From the NCBI RefSeq assembly GCF_900564155.1, contig NZ_LS999839.1, positions 4,771,097 to 4,835,096 on the forward strand: a stretch of DNA of 64,000 bases, written 5' to 3'. The notes beneath the pieces were generated by a model that was given only the letters and a program-made list of their open reading frames with translations, had not been told where the DNA came from and searched no databases. This document shows positions 9,035-18,743 of this stretch, one piece after another. The DNA is from Pedobacter schmidteae. Its GTDB lineage: Bacteria > Bacteroidota > Bacteroidia > Sphingobacteriales > Sphingobacteriaceae. Position numbers and translations under genes: made by a program. Positions within the stretch are counted from its first letter, which is position 1. Every line of letters starts with the position of its first letter.

Positions 9035-10408
9035 ATGAATATATCATCTATTAATCCCACAAATGGTAAAATTATCAAATCCTACAAAGAAGATACCAAC
9101 GATATTGTTAAACATAAAATAGAACAAACCCATAAAGCCTGGCTAACCTGGCATAGAACTGATTTCAAGGAGCGCTCCCGGTTATTACACAATCTGTCGG
9201 ATCAACTTTATAAAGAAAGAGATAAGCTGGCCAGCCTCATGGCATTGGAAATGGGCAAACCAATTAAAGATGGTGCAGCAGAAGTGGATAAATGCGCTTT
9301 AGTGTGCCAATATTATGCAGATTATGGCCTGGGATTTCTTAAAGATCAACTGGTGGACACCGAAGCTTCAAAAAGCTATGTCAGTTTTCAACCTTTAGGG
9401 GTGGTATTGGCTATTATGCCATGGAATTTCCCATTGTGGCAGGTATTCCGGTTTCTTGCCCCTGCCCTGATGGCAGGCAATTGTGGCTTATTAAAACACG
9501 CATCTAATGTGCCGGGCTGCGCTTTGGCTATTGAACAAATGGTAAAAGATGCCGGATTTCCGGACCACGTTTTTCAAACGTTGATGATCGGCAGTAAGGG
9601 TGTGAATGCCGTAATTGCTCATCCGCTGGTAAAAGCCGTGACTTTGACCGGCAGTACAGAAGCGGGGATGAAGGTGGCTGCCCAGGCTGGTGCATTGTTA
9701 AAAAAGACGGTATTGGAGCTTGGTGGAAGTGATGCCTATATAGTGCTGGAAGACGCAGATCTGGAACAGGCTGCAGAAATTTGTGCGAGCAGCAGATTGA
9801 TCAATAATGGTCAGAGTTGTATTTCGGCCAAGCGCTTTATCCTGGTAAAGAAAATTGAAAAGGAGTTTACCGCGCTCTTTTTACAAAAAATGAAGCAGCG
9901 AAAGCTTGGTGATCCTTTTGATATGGAAACTGACCTTGGACCAATGGCCAGGGCCGATTTGCGCAATGAACTGCACGAGCAGGTAAAAAGAAATATTGAA
10001 CAGGGTGCCAAGTGCTTACTGGGTGGAAACATTCCTGCATTTGAAGGCAATCATGCTTTTTATGAGCCCACCGTACTCAGTGGCATCAAAAAAGGAATGC
10101 CAGCTTACAGTGAAGAAATGTTTGGTCCGGTGGCAGCGATTTTGTCGGCCCGGGATACGGATCATGCTGTGGAATTGGCCAACGATACACTGTTTGGATT
10201 GGGCGCAGCTGTGTTTACTAAAAACAAATCTCTTGGGGAGGAAATTGCCAGGACAAGGTTACATGCCGGATCGTGCTTTGTTAATTCCTTAGTCAAATCT
10301 GACCCCCGCCTGCCATTTGGAGGCATCAATCAGTCGGGCTATGGGCGGGAATTGGGCATGTTTGGCATCCATGAATTTGTAAATATTAAAACTGTTTATG
10401 TCAAATAA
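9035..10408 (+). CDS. NAD(P)-dependent succinate-semialdehyde-type dehydrogenase
   Basis: A 457-residue aldehyde dehydrogenase of full length. The catalytic Cys is C262 in NNGQSCISAKR and the general base is E228 in LELGGSDAY; the cofactor-loop sequence GSTEAGMKVA is also present. Length and motifs (MPWNFPLWQVFRFLAPALMAG) fit the YneI/Sad-like succinate-semialdehyde dehydrogenase group, which oxidises succinate semialdehyde to succinate. Other aldehydes cannot be excluded. It is a single-gene unit between locus 1 and locus 2, followed directly by a strong terminator. Cytoplasmic. Confidence 0.9.
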   Translation: MNISSINPTNGKIIKSYKEDTNDIVKHKIEQTHKAWLTWHRTDFKERSRLLHNLSDQLYKERDKLASLMALEMGKPIKDGAAEVDKCALVCQYYADYGLGFLKDQLVDTEASKSYVSFQPLGVVLAIMPWNFPLWQVFRFLAPALMAGNCGLLKHASNVPGCALAIEQMVKDAGFPDHVFQTLMIGSKGVNAVIAHPLVKAVTLTGSTEAGMKVAAQAGALLKKTVLELGGSDAYIVLEDADLEQAAEICASSRLINNGQSCISAKRFILVKKIEKEFTALFLQKMKQRKLGDPFDMETDLGPMARADLRNELHEQVKRNIEQGAKCLLGGNIPAFEGNHAFYEPTVLSGIKKGMPAYSEEMFGPVAAILSARDTDHAVELANDTLFGLGAAVFTKNKSLGEEIARTRLHAGSCFVNSLVKSDPRLPFGGINQSGYGRELGMFGIHEFVNIKTVYVK

Positions 10409-10447
10409 AGCTGGCGGAGGCCCCTAATCCTCCGCCAGCTATTTTTT
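10409..10447 (+). terminator. Intrinsic terminator after aldehyde dehydrogenase
   Basis: A perfect 12-bp GC-rich stem (10409-10420 with 10429-10440), an 8-base loop, then ATTTTTT. It begins at the base after the stop codon. The other strand also runs into T-rich sequence, so it may stop locus 2 transcripts as well. Confidence 0.9.
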
Positions 10448-10478
10448 AAGATCGCGTTAATTAGCCTTTAAAAATTAC

Positions 10479-11480
10479 TTATTTTATTGCTGAAATTTCG
10501 GCAAAACCACCATAGCCTGCGCTATTGTTCAAAACAAACTTAATATACCTGCAGCTTACCGCTCCATAAAAATTGACATTGCGGTAGTCGGGATTTGTTG
10601 CAGATGAAGTGGACAATACCGCGCTGGTTGTATAAAGGCCCTGACTGGTCCACAACACATTGTCGGTACTGGTTAGCACTTCAATAGTTGTCGGATTATA
10701 AGTTGCGCCAAATGCGTAGTTGGGGGCTAGTATAAAACCTTTAACCAGATTTACGCCGGCCATGTCCAAAGTAATGTTTGTACTTCCACCCGCAGCAAAC
10801 CAGGCAGTAGTATTTTTACCATCCAGCACGTTAGCAGCTGGGTAGGAAGCGCTATATGGCGCCGAAGCGGAAACTACGGTCCATTGTGGCGTAGTTTTAT
10901 CAATCTGTGTTCCAACCGGCGGTGTTTTAACAGAAACATTAATATTGGCAAACTGACTGTTTACCCTGATAAAGACCGTACGGTGAGAATTGCTGGATTG
11001 TACCCCTTTATCATTGCTACTTACTGTTTTAACAGACAATGGCAGAATGTAATTATTAGGATTATCCAGTTTGTTTCTATTGAGCAGCGCCACCTTTATA
11101 GAATCGCCGGAAACCATATCACCTGCCTTAATGTTGAGCAATGATCCTGTAAGTTTATAATTTTCGGCAGGCAACAAGATGTAACTCGTTTTGTTATCCT
11201 TATTATACTGCGCAACCAGGGACTCATCCAATGCAACGGTTAGTGTCACATCAGCTTGAGTTTCCCTTGTCAGATAGGCTGTAAATTTGGCTAAAGAATC
11301 TCCGGTCACAGAAACAGGCGTTCTTACAAAAGTAATATCGGCTGCGTGCAGGTCGCCCCCATCTGATTTTATATAAGCCAAAAGTTCTTTTGAGTTGATG
11401 CTGTTATCTTTCTTACAAGAAAACAATCCGCATAAAAACAGTATGGCCAAAGCGGATTTATATAGGTTAATACTTTTCAT
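10479..11480 (-). CDS. DUF1735 + F5/8 type C domain lipoprotein (probable surface glycan-binding protein)
   Basis: A 333-residue lipoprotein (FLCGLFSCKKD, Cys22). The N-terminal DUF1735 domain covers about residues 45-175 (LTVALDESLVAQYNKDNKTSY, LLPAENYKLTG). The C-terminal discoidin-like F5/8C domain covers about 200-330 (YPAANVLDGKNTTAWF, RYIKFVLNNSAGYGGFAEI). DUF1735 proteins next to SusC/SusD are known or proposed surface glycan-binding proteins, BT3985 being a comparison in Bacteroides. It is the last gene of locus 2, separated from the previous gene by a 60-base gap that holds a perfect hairpin. The ligand is probably an N-glycan or related sugar by context. Confidence 0.88.
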   Translation of the reverse strand: MKSINLYKSALAILFLCGLFSCKKDNSINSKELLAYIKSDGGDLHAADITFVRTPVSVTGDSLAKFTAYLTRETQADVTLTVALDESLVAQYNKDNKTSYILLPAENYKLTGSLLNIKAGDMVSGDSIKVALLNRNKLDNPNNYILPLSVKTVSSNDKGVQSSNSHRTVFIRVNSQFANINVSVKTPPVGTQIDKTTPQWTVVSASAPYSASYPAANVLDGKNTTAWFAAGGSTNITLDMAGVNLVKGFILAPNYAFGATYNPTTIEVLTSTDNVLWTSQGLYTTSAVLSTSSATNPDYRNVNFYGAVSCRYIKFVLNNSAGYGGFAEISAIK

Positions 11481-11502
11481 TGTTTTATAGTTTGAATGGT
11501 AA

Positions 11503-11531
11503 TGGCGCCTGTATTTTGAATACAGGCGCCA
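11503..11531 (-). other. Intercistronic stem-loop between two DUF1735 genes
   Basis: A perfect 13-bp inverted repeat (11503-11515 with 11519-11531) and a 3-base loop in the 60-base gap between two minus-strand genes. No T run follows on the minus strand, so it is more likely an mRNA-stabilising or processing hairpin, or a partial attenuator, than a full terminator. Confidence 0.7.
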
Positions 11532-11540
11532 ATAATTGTT

Positions 11541-12689
11541 TTATTCGCACCTTACGTTAGGTACCCAGGTTACATTACGATTTGCCGTGGCATGGTGTCC
11601 ATGTCCGCTGACATCAGTTGCCACGTTTCCGGTACCTTCATTAAACTTCCAATAAGCCTCTAAACCCGCGCTCGCCGGATCGACACCACACATTCCATCC
11701 AGAATTTCTGTCTGAGACAGGGCCCTGGTCCACAACCGGGCTTCGCTGATCATGCCATCCAGGTATCGGCCACCTGCAGAAGTACCAATCAGGAAGCCTG
11801 TACTATAAGCACCGCCACCTAAAGGCTGAAGGATATTGATGTTGTTGCCATCGGCAATACTGGCCGCTAAAACACCATTTATATATAATCTTGTTGTAGA
11901 TACATCGTGTACCAGGGCCACGTGGTACCAGGTTCCTGTACCAAACTCCTGAGGTGCGGTTAAAGCAATTCCTCCGGCACGCTGAATTTGATTGGGTTTA
12001 ATGGTTACGTCGCCAAAGCGCAACAGGAAATGCTCTTCAATGCCCATAACCGAACTGATGAACGGAGAAGAGGACTGAAATTTATTGACAAATATTCTGG
12101 CCTCTATGGTTACCGCGCTTAAGCTGGTCAGGTTTTTTGAATTACTTTCTGAAAAATCGGGTTTAAAGGCTGTGCTGCCACTTAAACTGGCTACCGCCTG
12201 GATAACCACCGGTTTGACAACATAATAAATTGTTTTGGAAGATTCCAGAATTTTTAGCCCTCCGGTTGAATTGGTTACTGTAACTGCCATCATATAGGAA
12301 CTTCCAGGCTTGAAGTTTTTGATGGTCTTAACCCTGAACTCTATAGCGTTAGAAACGTTATTTCCTTTAGTAATGGTTACCGTACTGCCCAGCAATTCGT
12401 AGTCGCCCTCCTGAACCGGCAAATAGTTTTTTCCATGGGCCCTGTTATAAGCAGCTACCAAACCTGGATCTGCCTTGAAATCGGCAGTAACATCACTTGT
12501 TACCTGGGTTGATGAAGTAATACTTAGCCCGATTTTCGAAATGATGCCTTCCTCGGCAGTCATGATGGTTACCGGATTTACTTCTGTTCCTGTAATATAC
12601 AAAGCATCAACAGCCTCGTCCTTTTTACAGGCATTTATAAATAGCATACTGAGCATAGCAGCACACCAGAATTTATATTTTGTTTTCAT
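11541..12689 (-). CDS. DUF1735 + LamG-like domain lipoprotein (probable surface glycan-binding protein)
   Basis: A 382-residue lipoprotein (MLFINACKKDE, Cys21). The DUF1735 domain spans about residues 40-160 (DPGLVAAYNRAHGKNYLPV). A concanavalin-like LamG/Laminin_G_3 domain spans about 190-380, marked by ARIFVNKFQSSSPF, GTWYHVALVHDVSTTRLYINGV, and EARLWTRALSQTEI. This architecture is the same as the surface glycan-binding protein BT3986 of the Bacteroides high-mannose N-glycan locus. It lies 32 bases after the GH18 gene and before the second DUF1735 gene. Acidic residues after the lipobox Cys fit surface export signals known in Bacteroidota. Confidence 0.9.
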   Translation of the reverse strand: MKTKYKFWCAAMLSMLFINACKKDEAVDALYITGTEVNPVTIMTAEEGIISKIGLSITSSTQVTSDVTADFKADPGLVAAYNRAHGKNYLPVQEGDYELLGSTVTITKGNNVSNAIEFRVKTIKNFKPGSSYMMAVTVTNSTGGLKILESSKTIYYVVKPVVIQAVASLSGSTAFKPDFSESNSKNLTSLSAVTIEARIFVNKFQSSSPFISSVMGIEEHFLLRFGDVTIKPNQIQRAGGIALTAPQEFGTGTWYHVALVHDVSTTRLYINGVLAASIADGNNINILQPLGGGAYSTGFLIGTSAGGRYLDGMISEARLWTRALSQTEILDGMCGVDPASAGLEAYWKFNEGTGNVATDVSGHGHHATANRNVTWVPNVRCE

Positions 12690-12721
12690 CAGCTTATTGC
12701 TATTAAGTTTTTAATTGAATA

Positions 12722-13696
12722 TTAGTAAACCGCGGGATTCATAATTTGTATGGCCTGACGCATATATTTATACTCCGGTGTTTGCGGATATTCATATTCC
12801 ATGTGATAACTTCCACAGCCACCTTTCTTGCCCTGTGTAGGTTGCCAATAGGCCATTCCCAATAAAGAAGGAATGACACCCCGGAGATTGTCTGTATAAT
12901 TAACGCCTCCGGTTGACCAGTAGCTTTCAAAATTTTCGGTGACTACAAACTTGCCCGGAGGGATACCGTAGCTTGCGGCTGTGTTGTAGCGGCTTTGTAA
13001 ACTGGCACCCGAACCTGTTGCGTATGCCTGAGACACATAGTAGTCAATGTAATCAGCAACACCGCTGGTCATGTAACCATCTACAATCAATAGCTTGCCG
13101 GTACCTGATTTCGGGCCGAAATAAGGCGAAAATGCCTTTATCAACCGCTCTAAACCGCCCGTTCGGGCAAAAATGCTATTTCTTTCGCTTGCCTCGCCGG
13201 GTTCATAATCGATGTCCAACCCGTTCAGCTTATATTTGGCAATGGTATCGGCTACTGCTTTGGCCATGGCATCTACCCCCTCCTGCTCTGCCAATGAGGA
13301 AAAATTCTTTTTGATGAGCGCATCAAATCCGGATATAAAATTTACCTGGGTAACCCTTATTCCTTTTTGTTCCTGTGCAAATCTCATTGCCGCCATCTGT
13401 GGCGAACCTTCGGTGGGTATTCCGCCCCATAAACTTACAATATCCATGCTATCGGGCACACTTTCCCAACGTTTTCCCATGGAAGCAAATTTCCCATCGC
13501 CCCCCGAGCCACCCAGCCAGCCAAAAGCAATCTGATGTTTTGATTTTTTATAAGCCCTTAAATTGGCCAGGTATTCTTCGGTAGATACATATGGTTTTTG
13601 CAGCACTAAGGCCTCAGGCGTATTTTGTTTTTTACATGATATGCCTGCCATTGCAACCAATAATGGTAATATATAGTTGAAAATTAATCTCTTCAT
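12722..13696 (-). CDS. GH18 lipoprotein, probable endo-beta-N-acetylglucosaminidase
   Basis: A 324-residue GH18 protein with a lipoprotein signal (MAGISCKKQ, Cys21). The family signature is LNGLDIDYEPG: D161, D163 and the catalytic Glu E165 are present, while the first Asp of the usual DGxDxDxE is Asn158. Other GH18 barrel strands show as HQIAFGWLGG and YYVSQAYA. With a retained D-x-E it should be active, probably cutting the chitobiose core of N-glycans at the cell surface as the GH18 member BT3987 does. Some GH18-like proteins in such loci only bind glycan, so activity is inferred. It sits between susD and the two DUF1735 genes of locus 2. Confidence 0.88.
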   Translation of the reverse strand: MKRLIFNYILPLLVAMAGISCKKQNTPEALVLQKPYVSTEEYLANLRAYKKSKHQIAFGWLGGSGGDGKFASMGKRWESVPDSMDIVSLWGGIPTEGSPQMAAMRFAQEQKGIRVTQVNFISGFDALIKKNFSSLAEQEGVDAMAKAVADTIAKYKLNGLDIDYEPGEASERNSIFARTGGLERLIKAFSPYFGPKSGTGKLLIVDGYMTSGVADYIDYYVSQAYATGSGASLQSRYNTAASYGIPPGKFVVTENFESYWSTGGVNYTDNLRGVIPSLLGMAYWQPTQGKKGGCGSYHMEYEYPQTPEYKYMRQAIQIMNPAVY

Positions 13697-13714
13697 GTCC
13701 TAATTTTTTAGATG

Positions 13715-15361
13715 TTAAGGTTTTTTGTCCCACCACAATTTGGTACCGCCATTGTCCGGTCCACCAAGCAAACTTACCCCCTGCAAAACAGCGGCATTGT
13801 TGTTTAAATACTCATTTTGCGGGAATGGGCTACGCCTGATCTGAATATCGGTGCTGATAGCGCCATTGCTAAAGTTGTTGGGTACAGGAAATACTTTAGG
13901 GTACCGGGTACGTCTGAATTCAGACCAGGCCTCCTGTCCATCGGGATACAGAGCGATCCATTTCTGAGTGACAATTCTTTCCAGGTTTCTTTCAAAATTG
14001 TCTGTACTGTTCCATTTAATGGTTATGGTACTGAGGTTAGCATTTCCTGCTGCAACACTATTTCCATTATTTAAGGGATCTACATAAGGAGCAGGCTTAC
14101 TGGTTGCATCATTAATATAAGTGGTTGCATCACCTGCCGCAAGGTTAGTCCCTCCTATAGGCTGACTAAAAGCGGTTTTGATTCCTGTTTCATATAAATT
14201 TTGAGCAGTACCATTCATATTCCAATTTCTTAATGCACCCTCGGCCCTTAAAAAATAAGCTTCGGATGCCGTCATCCATTGTACAGGGGTTGATAAGGTT
14301 ACATTTAAAGTAGAGAATGGGTCGTACGCATGTCCGGTAAACCTACTCCCGTTTCGAATTCCATGAAAGTCGGGTGTTGAGCCTGCCGGTAAAGCCACTT
14401 TATTAAACCAGAGCCCGGCCCGCGGATCGTTATATCCTTTTAAAAAGGATTCCATGTTGGCTCCCATCCGGGTATCATTATAAGGATAGGTAATGGTGTA
14501 TAAGGGATTAATGGTTGTAGAACCATCTACCTTCAGTAAAGCATTATCGCTATTTCCTGTCATTACTCCGGCGCTAACTGCCTGCTCGGCGGCCTGTTGC
14601 GCTTTTCCGGGATTAGCGTATACAATTCGCATGGCAAGCCTCAATTTCAGGGTATTGGCAAATTTTAGCCATTGTACAAAGTCGCCTCCATAAATAAGAT
14701 CAAATTTGGCCAGCGGCTTTGCCCCCGGGTTCTTTTGCACAAAATCTGTCAGTACGCTTATCGCTGCATCCAGATCTGTAAAAAAAGAATTGTAGATTAC
14801 CTCCTGCGAATCGTATGGCGTATTGGTGCTACCAGCAACAAATTGCGTGTAAGGTAGTGGACCATACATGTCGGTAACGCGGTGCATGGCCATTACCTTT
14901 AAAATCTGGGCTAACGCGTAAGTACTTGGAGAGGATGTTTCTGATTTCTTTTTGATAAAATACCAGGGAGCCATTTCATTTTTATAGGCATTTGGAAAAG
15001 CCGCGCCATACCATGCCGGAATCATTGCATAGGTACTATTGTTGACACCATTATTGCCATAAGCATCCGATGTGCCCTGATGACCCGAATAGATATCCCC
15101 CATCAAACTATAAATCAACTGATAGGCATTTGCGTCGGCATTATCAGCATTATTGAGCACCGGCATTATTTTAGTCTCCATTTGTGTAATGAATCCCCCT
15201 ACATCGAGATTATCATACTTTAACTGCTCTTCTGTCGCATTATTTGGATTTTGATTATGCTCGATAAAATTCTTTGTGCAAGCGTTGCCTGTTACCATCA
15301 CAATGACTGATATCAGCAACAGACTTATATTTTTTCTATAATAAAGTTGAATACGGTTCAT
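13715..15361 (-). CDS. SusD/RagB-like protein of the SusD-like_2 family, locus 2
   Basis: A 548-residue lipoprotein (VTGNACTKN, Cys28) starting with the characteristic FIEHNQNPN segment of the SusD-like_2 family (PF12771). Other matches are ALAQILKVMAMHRVTDMYGPLPYTQF and TASEAYFLRAEGALRNW. It is longer than canonical SusD proteins, as usual for this subfamily. It should form the lid of the SusC channel and bind the GH18 product. It starts 10 bases after susC and precedes the GH18 gene by 18 bases. The subfamily is the one seen in GH18/DUF1735 loci, which supports the N-glycan assignment. Confidence 0.93.
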   Translation of the reverse strand: MNRIQLYYRKNISLLLISVIVMVTGNACTKNFIEHNQNPNNATEEQLKYDNLDVGGFITQMETKIMPVLNNADNADANAYQLIYSLMGDIYSGHQGTSDAYGNNGVNNSTYAMIPAWYGAAFPNAYKNEMAPWYFIKKKSETSSPSTYALAQILKVMAMHRVTDMYGPLPYTQFVAGSTNTPYDSQEVIYNSFFTDLDAAISVLTDFVQKNPGAKPLAKFDLIYGGDFVQWLKFANTLKLRLAMRIVYANPGKAQQAAEQAVSAGVMTGNSDNALLKVDGSTTINPLYTITYPYNDTRMGANMESFLKGYNDPRAGLWFNKVALPAGSTPDFHGIRNGSRFTGHAYDPFSTLNVTLSTPVQWMTASEAYFLRAEGALRNWNMNGTAQNLYETGIKTAFSQPIGGTNLAAGDATTYINDATSKPAPYVDPLNNGNSVAAGNANLSTITIKWNSTDNFERNLERIVTQKWIALYPDGQEAWSEFRRTRYPKVFPVPNNFSNGAISTDIQIRRSPFPQNEYLNNNAAVLQGVSLLGGPDNGGTKLWWDKKP

Positions 15362-15371
15362 GATTATGAGT

Positions 15372-18300
15372 TTACAGGTTAACTTTTAGACTAAGACCAA
15401 AGCTTCTGAGGCTGGGTAACATAAAATAATCTATCCCCTGGAAATAGGTTCCGGTTGAAGCAGTGCTTTCGGGATCGAATGGTGCTTTGTTGTAGAACAT
15501 AAATAGGTTTCTACCAATGGCTGAGATGGTTAAATTCTGTAATTTGTTATTAAAAATCTTTGCCGGTATCGTATAGCCAATAGAAGCCTCGCGTAAGCGC
15601 GCATTGGTAGCTTTATATACGTATTGCGACAAAACGCCCGTTCCCAATCCTACTGTTTGATAATACCGTTGTGCGTCAACTTTATTGCCATTGACAATTA
15701 CCCCACCGTTATCACGTGCATCGGCACTGGCTTTTGAGCTGCCATATCCATCCATAAGGGCCTGTGTAGCGGATACCGCCACGCCTCCCAAACGGCAGTC
15801 GACCAAAAACCCTACATTAAAATTCTTATAGCTGAAATTATTTCTGAATCCGATGAGGTATCTTGGATTGGAATTACCGGCCTTAATCAGGTTGTTGTTG
15901 TCGATTGTTAATGCCCCTGTTGTAGGATCCACCAGAATATATCCATGTGCGTCTACTGCCAGCTTATTCACATAAATATCTCCAAAAGATCCCCCCTTAT
16001 CGATGTAAGACCTATAAGAGCCAATTCCTCCCTGATCAAAGTGATCGGTATTTAATGGTGAACCGTCGACAGGATTCACTTTATTTTGTACCAGCTCAAC
16101 AATCTTATTGCGGTTTAAAGTAAAGGTAGCTGTAGCATTCCATTTTACACTTCCCAGGTTGCCATCGTAGCCCAGGGCAGCCTCAATTCCTTTGTTATTG
16201 ACCTTACCCGCATTTACCGAGAAGAAATCATAACCACTTCCATCAGGTGCTTTGTATTTAAACAATTGATTAAAGGTATTTGAATAATACAATGTGACAT
16301 CCAGGTTAATCTTGTTTTTTAAGAACCTGGCGTTGATACCTGCCTCTATAGACTTTGTCCTTTCTGGTTTTAAATCGGTAAGTGGTAAATTAGAGTTCGG
16401 ATTGATTCCGGCAGGGCCCACAGGATAAGACTCGGTAGAAAGAAACCTTGGAATGGTGTTACCTACCTCACTGTACGAACCTCTGACCTTTAAGAAAGAA
16501 ATCGCATTTTGAGGCAAGCTTACCATATCGCTAACAATAGCCGAAAGTCCTACTGAAGGATAGAAAAAGGATAGTTTATTAGTATTGGCCAATGCCGAAG
16601 ACCATTCGTTTCGAGCAGTGAGGTCGAGATATATTCTACTTTTATAGCTTAACTGAGCACTGGCATAAATGGCCTGACTCTGGTCGTAATAAGCATCCTG
16701 TAATGCGGGTACCGGCTTGGTATTGTTTAAATTGAACAGATTGGGAACTGTACTTAAGGGTGCACCATTGCCATCAACCGCATTGCCGGTAAGGTCGTAC
16801 CTGGTATTGGTAAGGCTGGCTCCCAACAATCCGATCAAGCCTATATCATTAAATGTTTTATTGGCAGTAGCTAAAAAATCGGCATAAGTTTGCTTTGTTT
16901 TTTCGTTGGCATTTAAGTAGGATCCGTTTTCAGAATTTGCAGCCAATAAAGGCAAAGTAGAAGCGTAATTTTTAATTTCGTTCAGATTCGCGGTGTTATC
17001 TAACCTTACGCGCGCAGCGACATCCAGCCAGGGCATCAATTTATATTTTAATGCAGCGCCCAGCATATAACGATCTTTATTATTGGTATTAAAATCGCGG
17101 TTTACCGTCCAGTAGGGATTTTGCATCGCTATTCCCAGATCGCCATACGGCCAAAACTGCGTTTTGAAATTCCGGTTTGGGTTAAAACGTTCGTATATCT
17201 TATATTTTTCAATATCGTCTCCTCTGGGGAAAAGATACAGAGGCACAATCGGGTTTAAATATTGCCCCTGGGAAATCATATTCTGATTTTCCATTTTAAT
17301 GTACATCATATTCAAATCAAGACTTAACTTATCGTCCAGATAGGAAGAGCTGTTATGTAAGGTTAAGTTATACCTGTTGAAGGTATTGTTGGGCACTATT
17401 CCGTTGGCGTTGACTGCTGCCGCAGAAAAATAGGTTTGATTTTTTTCTGTTCCGGTAGATAAGCTGATGCTATTGCTCACATTATTTCCTGTTCTGAAAA
17501 AATCGGCGGGATCATAATTTCCAGGCTCACTCATTTTTGCCCCCCAGCTGTCGAAAGTACCGGGGCTGGATGTGCCATAAGTATTTTGAACCTGAGGCAT
17601 CACAAAAGGGCGGTAAAAATTTGTGCTATTGGAAAAGCTGACCTGCGTTTTTGCAGCTGTTCCTTTTTTGGTAGTCACCAGAATTACACCGTTGGCCGCC
17701 TGACTTCCATAAAGCGCTGCTGAGGCTGCACCAGTTAAAACCGAAACACTTACGATGTCTTCCGGATTGATACTCGAAATACCATCGCCGCTATCGCCTC
17801 CACCGTAAACACCTTTGGGATTGGTGCTGTTTTTGGAGAAAAGATTTGGTAAGGGAATACCGTCCAATACATAAAGCGCATTATTGTTTCCCTGTACAGA
17901 TTTATCACCACGCATTACTACCCGGGTGGAGCCACCAATTCCGGAAGCACTGCTGTTGATGGTAATACCTGCCACCTTACCCGAAAGCGCATTTACAAAA
18001 CTGGCATCAGGCACTTTGGTCAGCTCGTCGGATTTAACTTCCTGCACATTGTAGGTAAGCGCCTTGGTTGATTTTTTAATACCCAGTGCTGTAACTACCA
18101 CCTGCTCCAGTACGCTACTTTCTTCCCTCAGCACAATAGTCAATTTTGTTTGTTTCCCAACTGTCAGCTCCTGCTTTATGAAACCGATAAAAGAAAATAC
18201 CAGGACATCACCTGCATCGGCTTCAATGCTGAACGTACCAGAACCATCGGTGGCAGATACTTTTCCTGTTTTTTTATTGAGTACGGATACCCCCGGAATG

Positions 18301-18731
18301 ACCACTCCTGCAGTATCCCTAACCACCCCGGTAATCTTCATCAATGCTTCAGATAGACCTTCTGTAAGCTCCGGGTTCTTTTTTACCACAATAATTACAA
18401 CGTTATCCTCTATCTTATAGGACAAAGGCTGATTTTGAAAGCAACTGTTTAATGCTTCGGCTAATGAAACATTATTTAGCCTGACCGTAACGGGCTTTGA
18501 ATTTTTAAGGCTATAACTATTGTACAGAAAAATGGTTCCCGTTTGTTTTTTGATTTTGGTTAAAATATCTGCCAGTGAAGTTTTCTGCTCATTTAATGAA
18601 ATCTGCGCTTTGCTAGCTGCGCTTACCTGCAGAAGAAACATGGTTAATATAATTATGATGATTTTCATAACCCGCATAAATTGTTTAGGAATACGACTGA
18701 AGTCAATGCCCCCGACATTACTAAATTTCAT
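15372..18731 (-). CDS. SusC/RagA TonB-linked outer-membrane protein with STN domain, locus 2
   Basis: An 1119-residue TonB-dependent transporter. It has a signal peptide (IIIIILTMFLLQVSAASKAQ), an STN domain (about residues 45-115, TSLADILTKIKKQTGTIFLYN), a carboxypeptidase-regulatory-like domain (about 130-205), a plug from VVTALGIKKSTKALTYN, and a barrel ending LRSFGLSLKVNL. The plug sequence ALGIKKSTKAL fits the group paired with SusD-like_2 proteins. The start at 18731 lies in CAAATGTATG, the same context as locus 1 and locus 5; on the other strand it reads TACATTTG. A Met at residue 22 would give a shorter signal peptide. It should import released N-glycans. Confidence 0.95.
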   Translation of the reverse strand: MKFSNVGGIDFSRIPKQFMRVMKIIIIILTMFLLQVSAASKAQISLNEQKTSLADILTKIKKQTGTIFLYNSYSLKNSKPVTVRLNNVSLAEALNSCFQNQPLSYKIEDNVVIIVVKKNPELTEGLSEALMKITGVVRDTAGVVIPGVSVLNKKTGKVSATDGSGTFSIEADAGDVLVFSFIGFIKQELTVGKQTKLTIVLREESSVLEQVVVTALGIKKSTKALTYNVQEVKSDELTKVPDASFVNALSGKVAGITINSSASGIGGSTRVVMRGDKSVQGNNNALYVLDGIPLPNLFSKNSTNPKGVYGGGDSGDGISSINPEDIVSVSVLTGAASAALYGSQAANGVILVTTKKGTAAKTQVSFSNSTNFYRPFVMPQVQNTYGTSSPGTFDSWGAKMSEPGNYDPADFFRTGNNVSNSISLSTGTEKNQTYFSAAAVNANGIVPNNTFNRYNLTLHNSSSYLDDKLSLDLNMMYIKMENQNMISQGQYLNPIVPLYLFPRGDDIEKYKIYERFNPNRNFKTQFWPYGDLGIAMQNPYWTVNRDFNTNNKDRYMLGAALKYKLMPWLDVAARVRLDNTANLNEIKNYASTLPLLAANSENGSYLNANEKTKQTYADFLATANKTFNDIGLIGLLGASLTNTRYDLTGNAVDGNGAPLSTVPNLFNLNNTKPVPALQDAYYDQSQAIYASAQLSYKSRIYLDLTARNEWSSALANTNKLSFFYPSVGLSAIVSDMVSLPQNAISFLKVRGSYSEVGNTIPRFLSTESYPVGPAGINPNSNLPLTDLKPERTKSIEAGINARFLKNKINLDVTLYYSNTFNQLFKYKAPDGSGYDFFSVNAGKVNNKGIEAALGYDGNLGSVKWNATATFTLNRNKIVELVQNKVNPVDGSPLNTDHFDQGGIGSYRSYIDKGGSFGDIYVNKLAVDAHGYILVDPTTGALTIDNNNLIKAGNSNPRYLIGFRNNFSYKNFNVGFLVDCRLGGVAVSATQALMDGYGSSKASADARDNGGVIVNGNKVDAQRYYQTVGLGTGVLSQYVYKATNARLREASIGYTIPAKIFNNKLQNLTISAIGRNLFMFYNKAPFDPESTASTGTYFQGIDYFMLPSLRSFGLSLKVNL

Positions 18732-18743
18732 ACATTTGTATTT

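Noticed and set aside
13804-14074. Open frames on both strands within the locus 2 susD
   Set aside because: These are shadow frames of the SusD-like_2 gene with no independent start context or domain.
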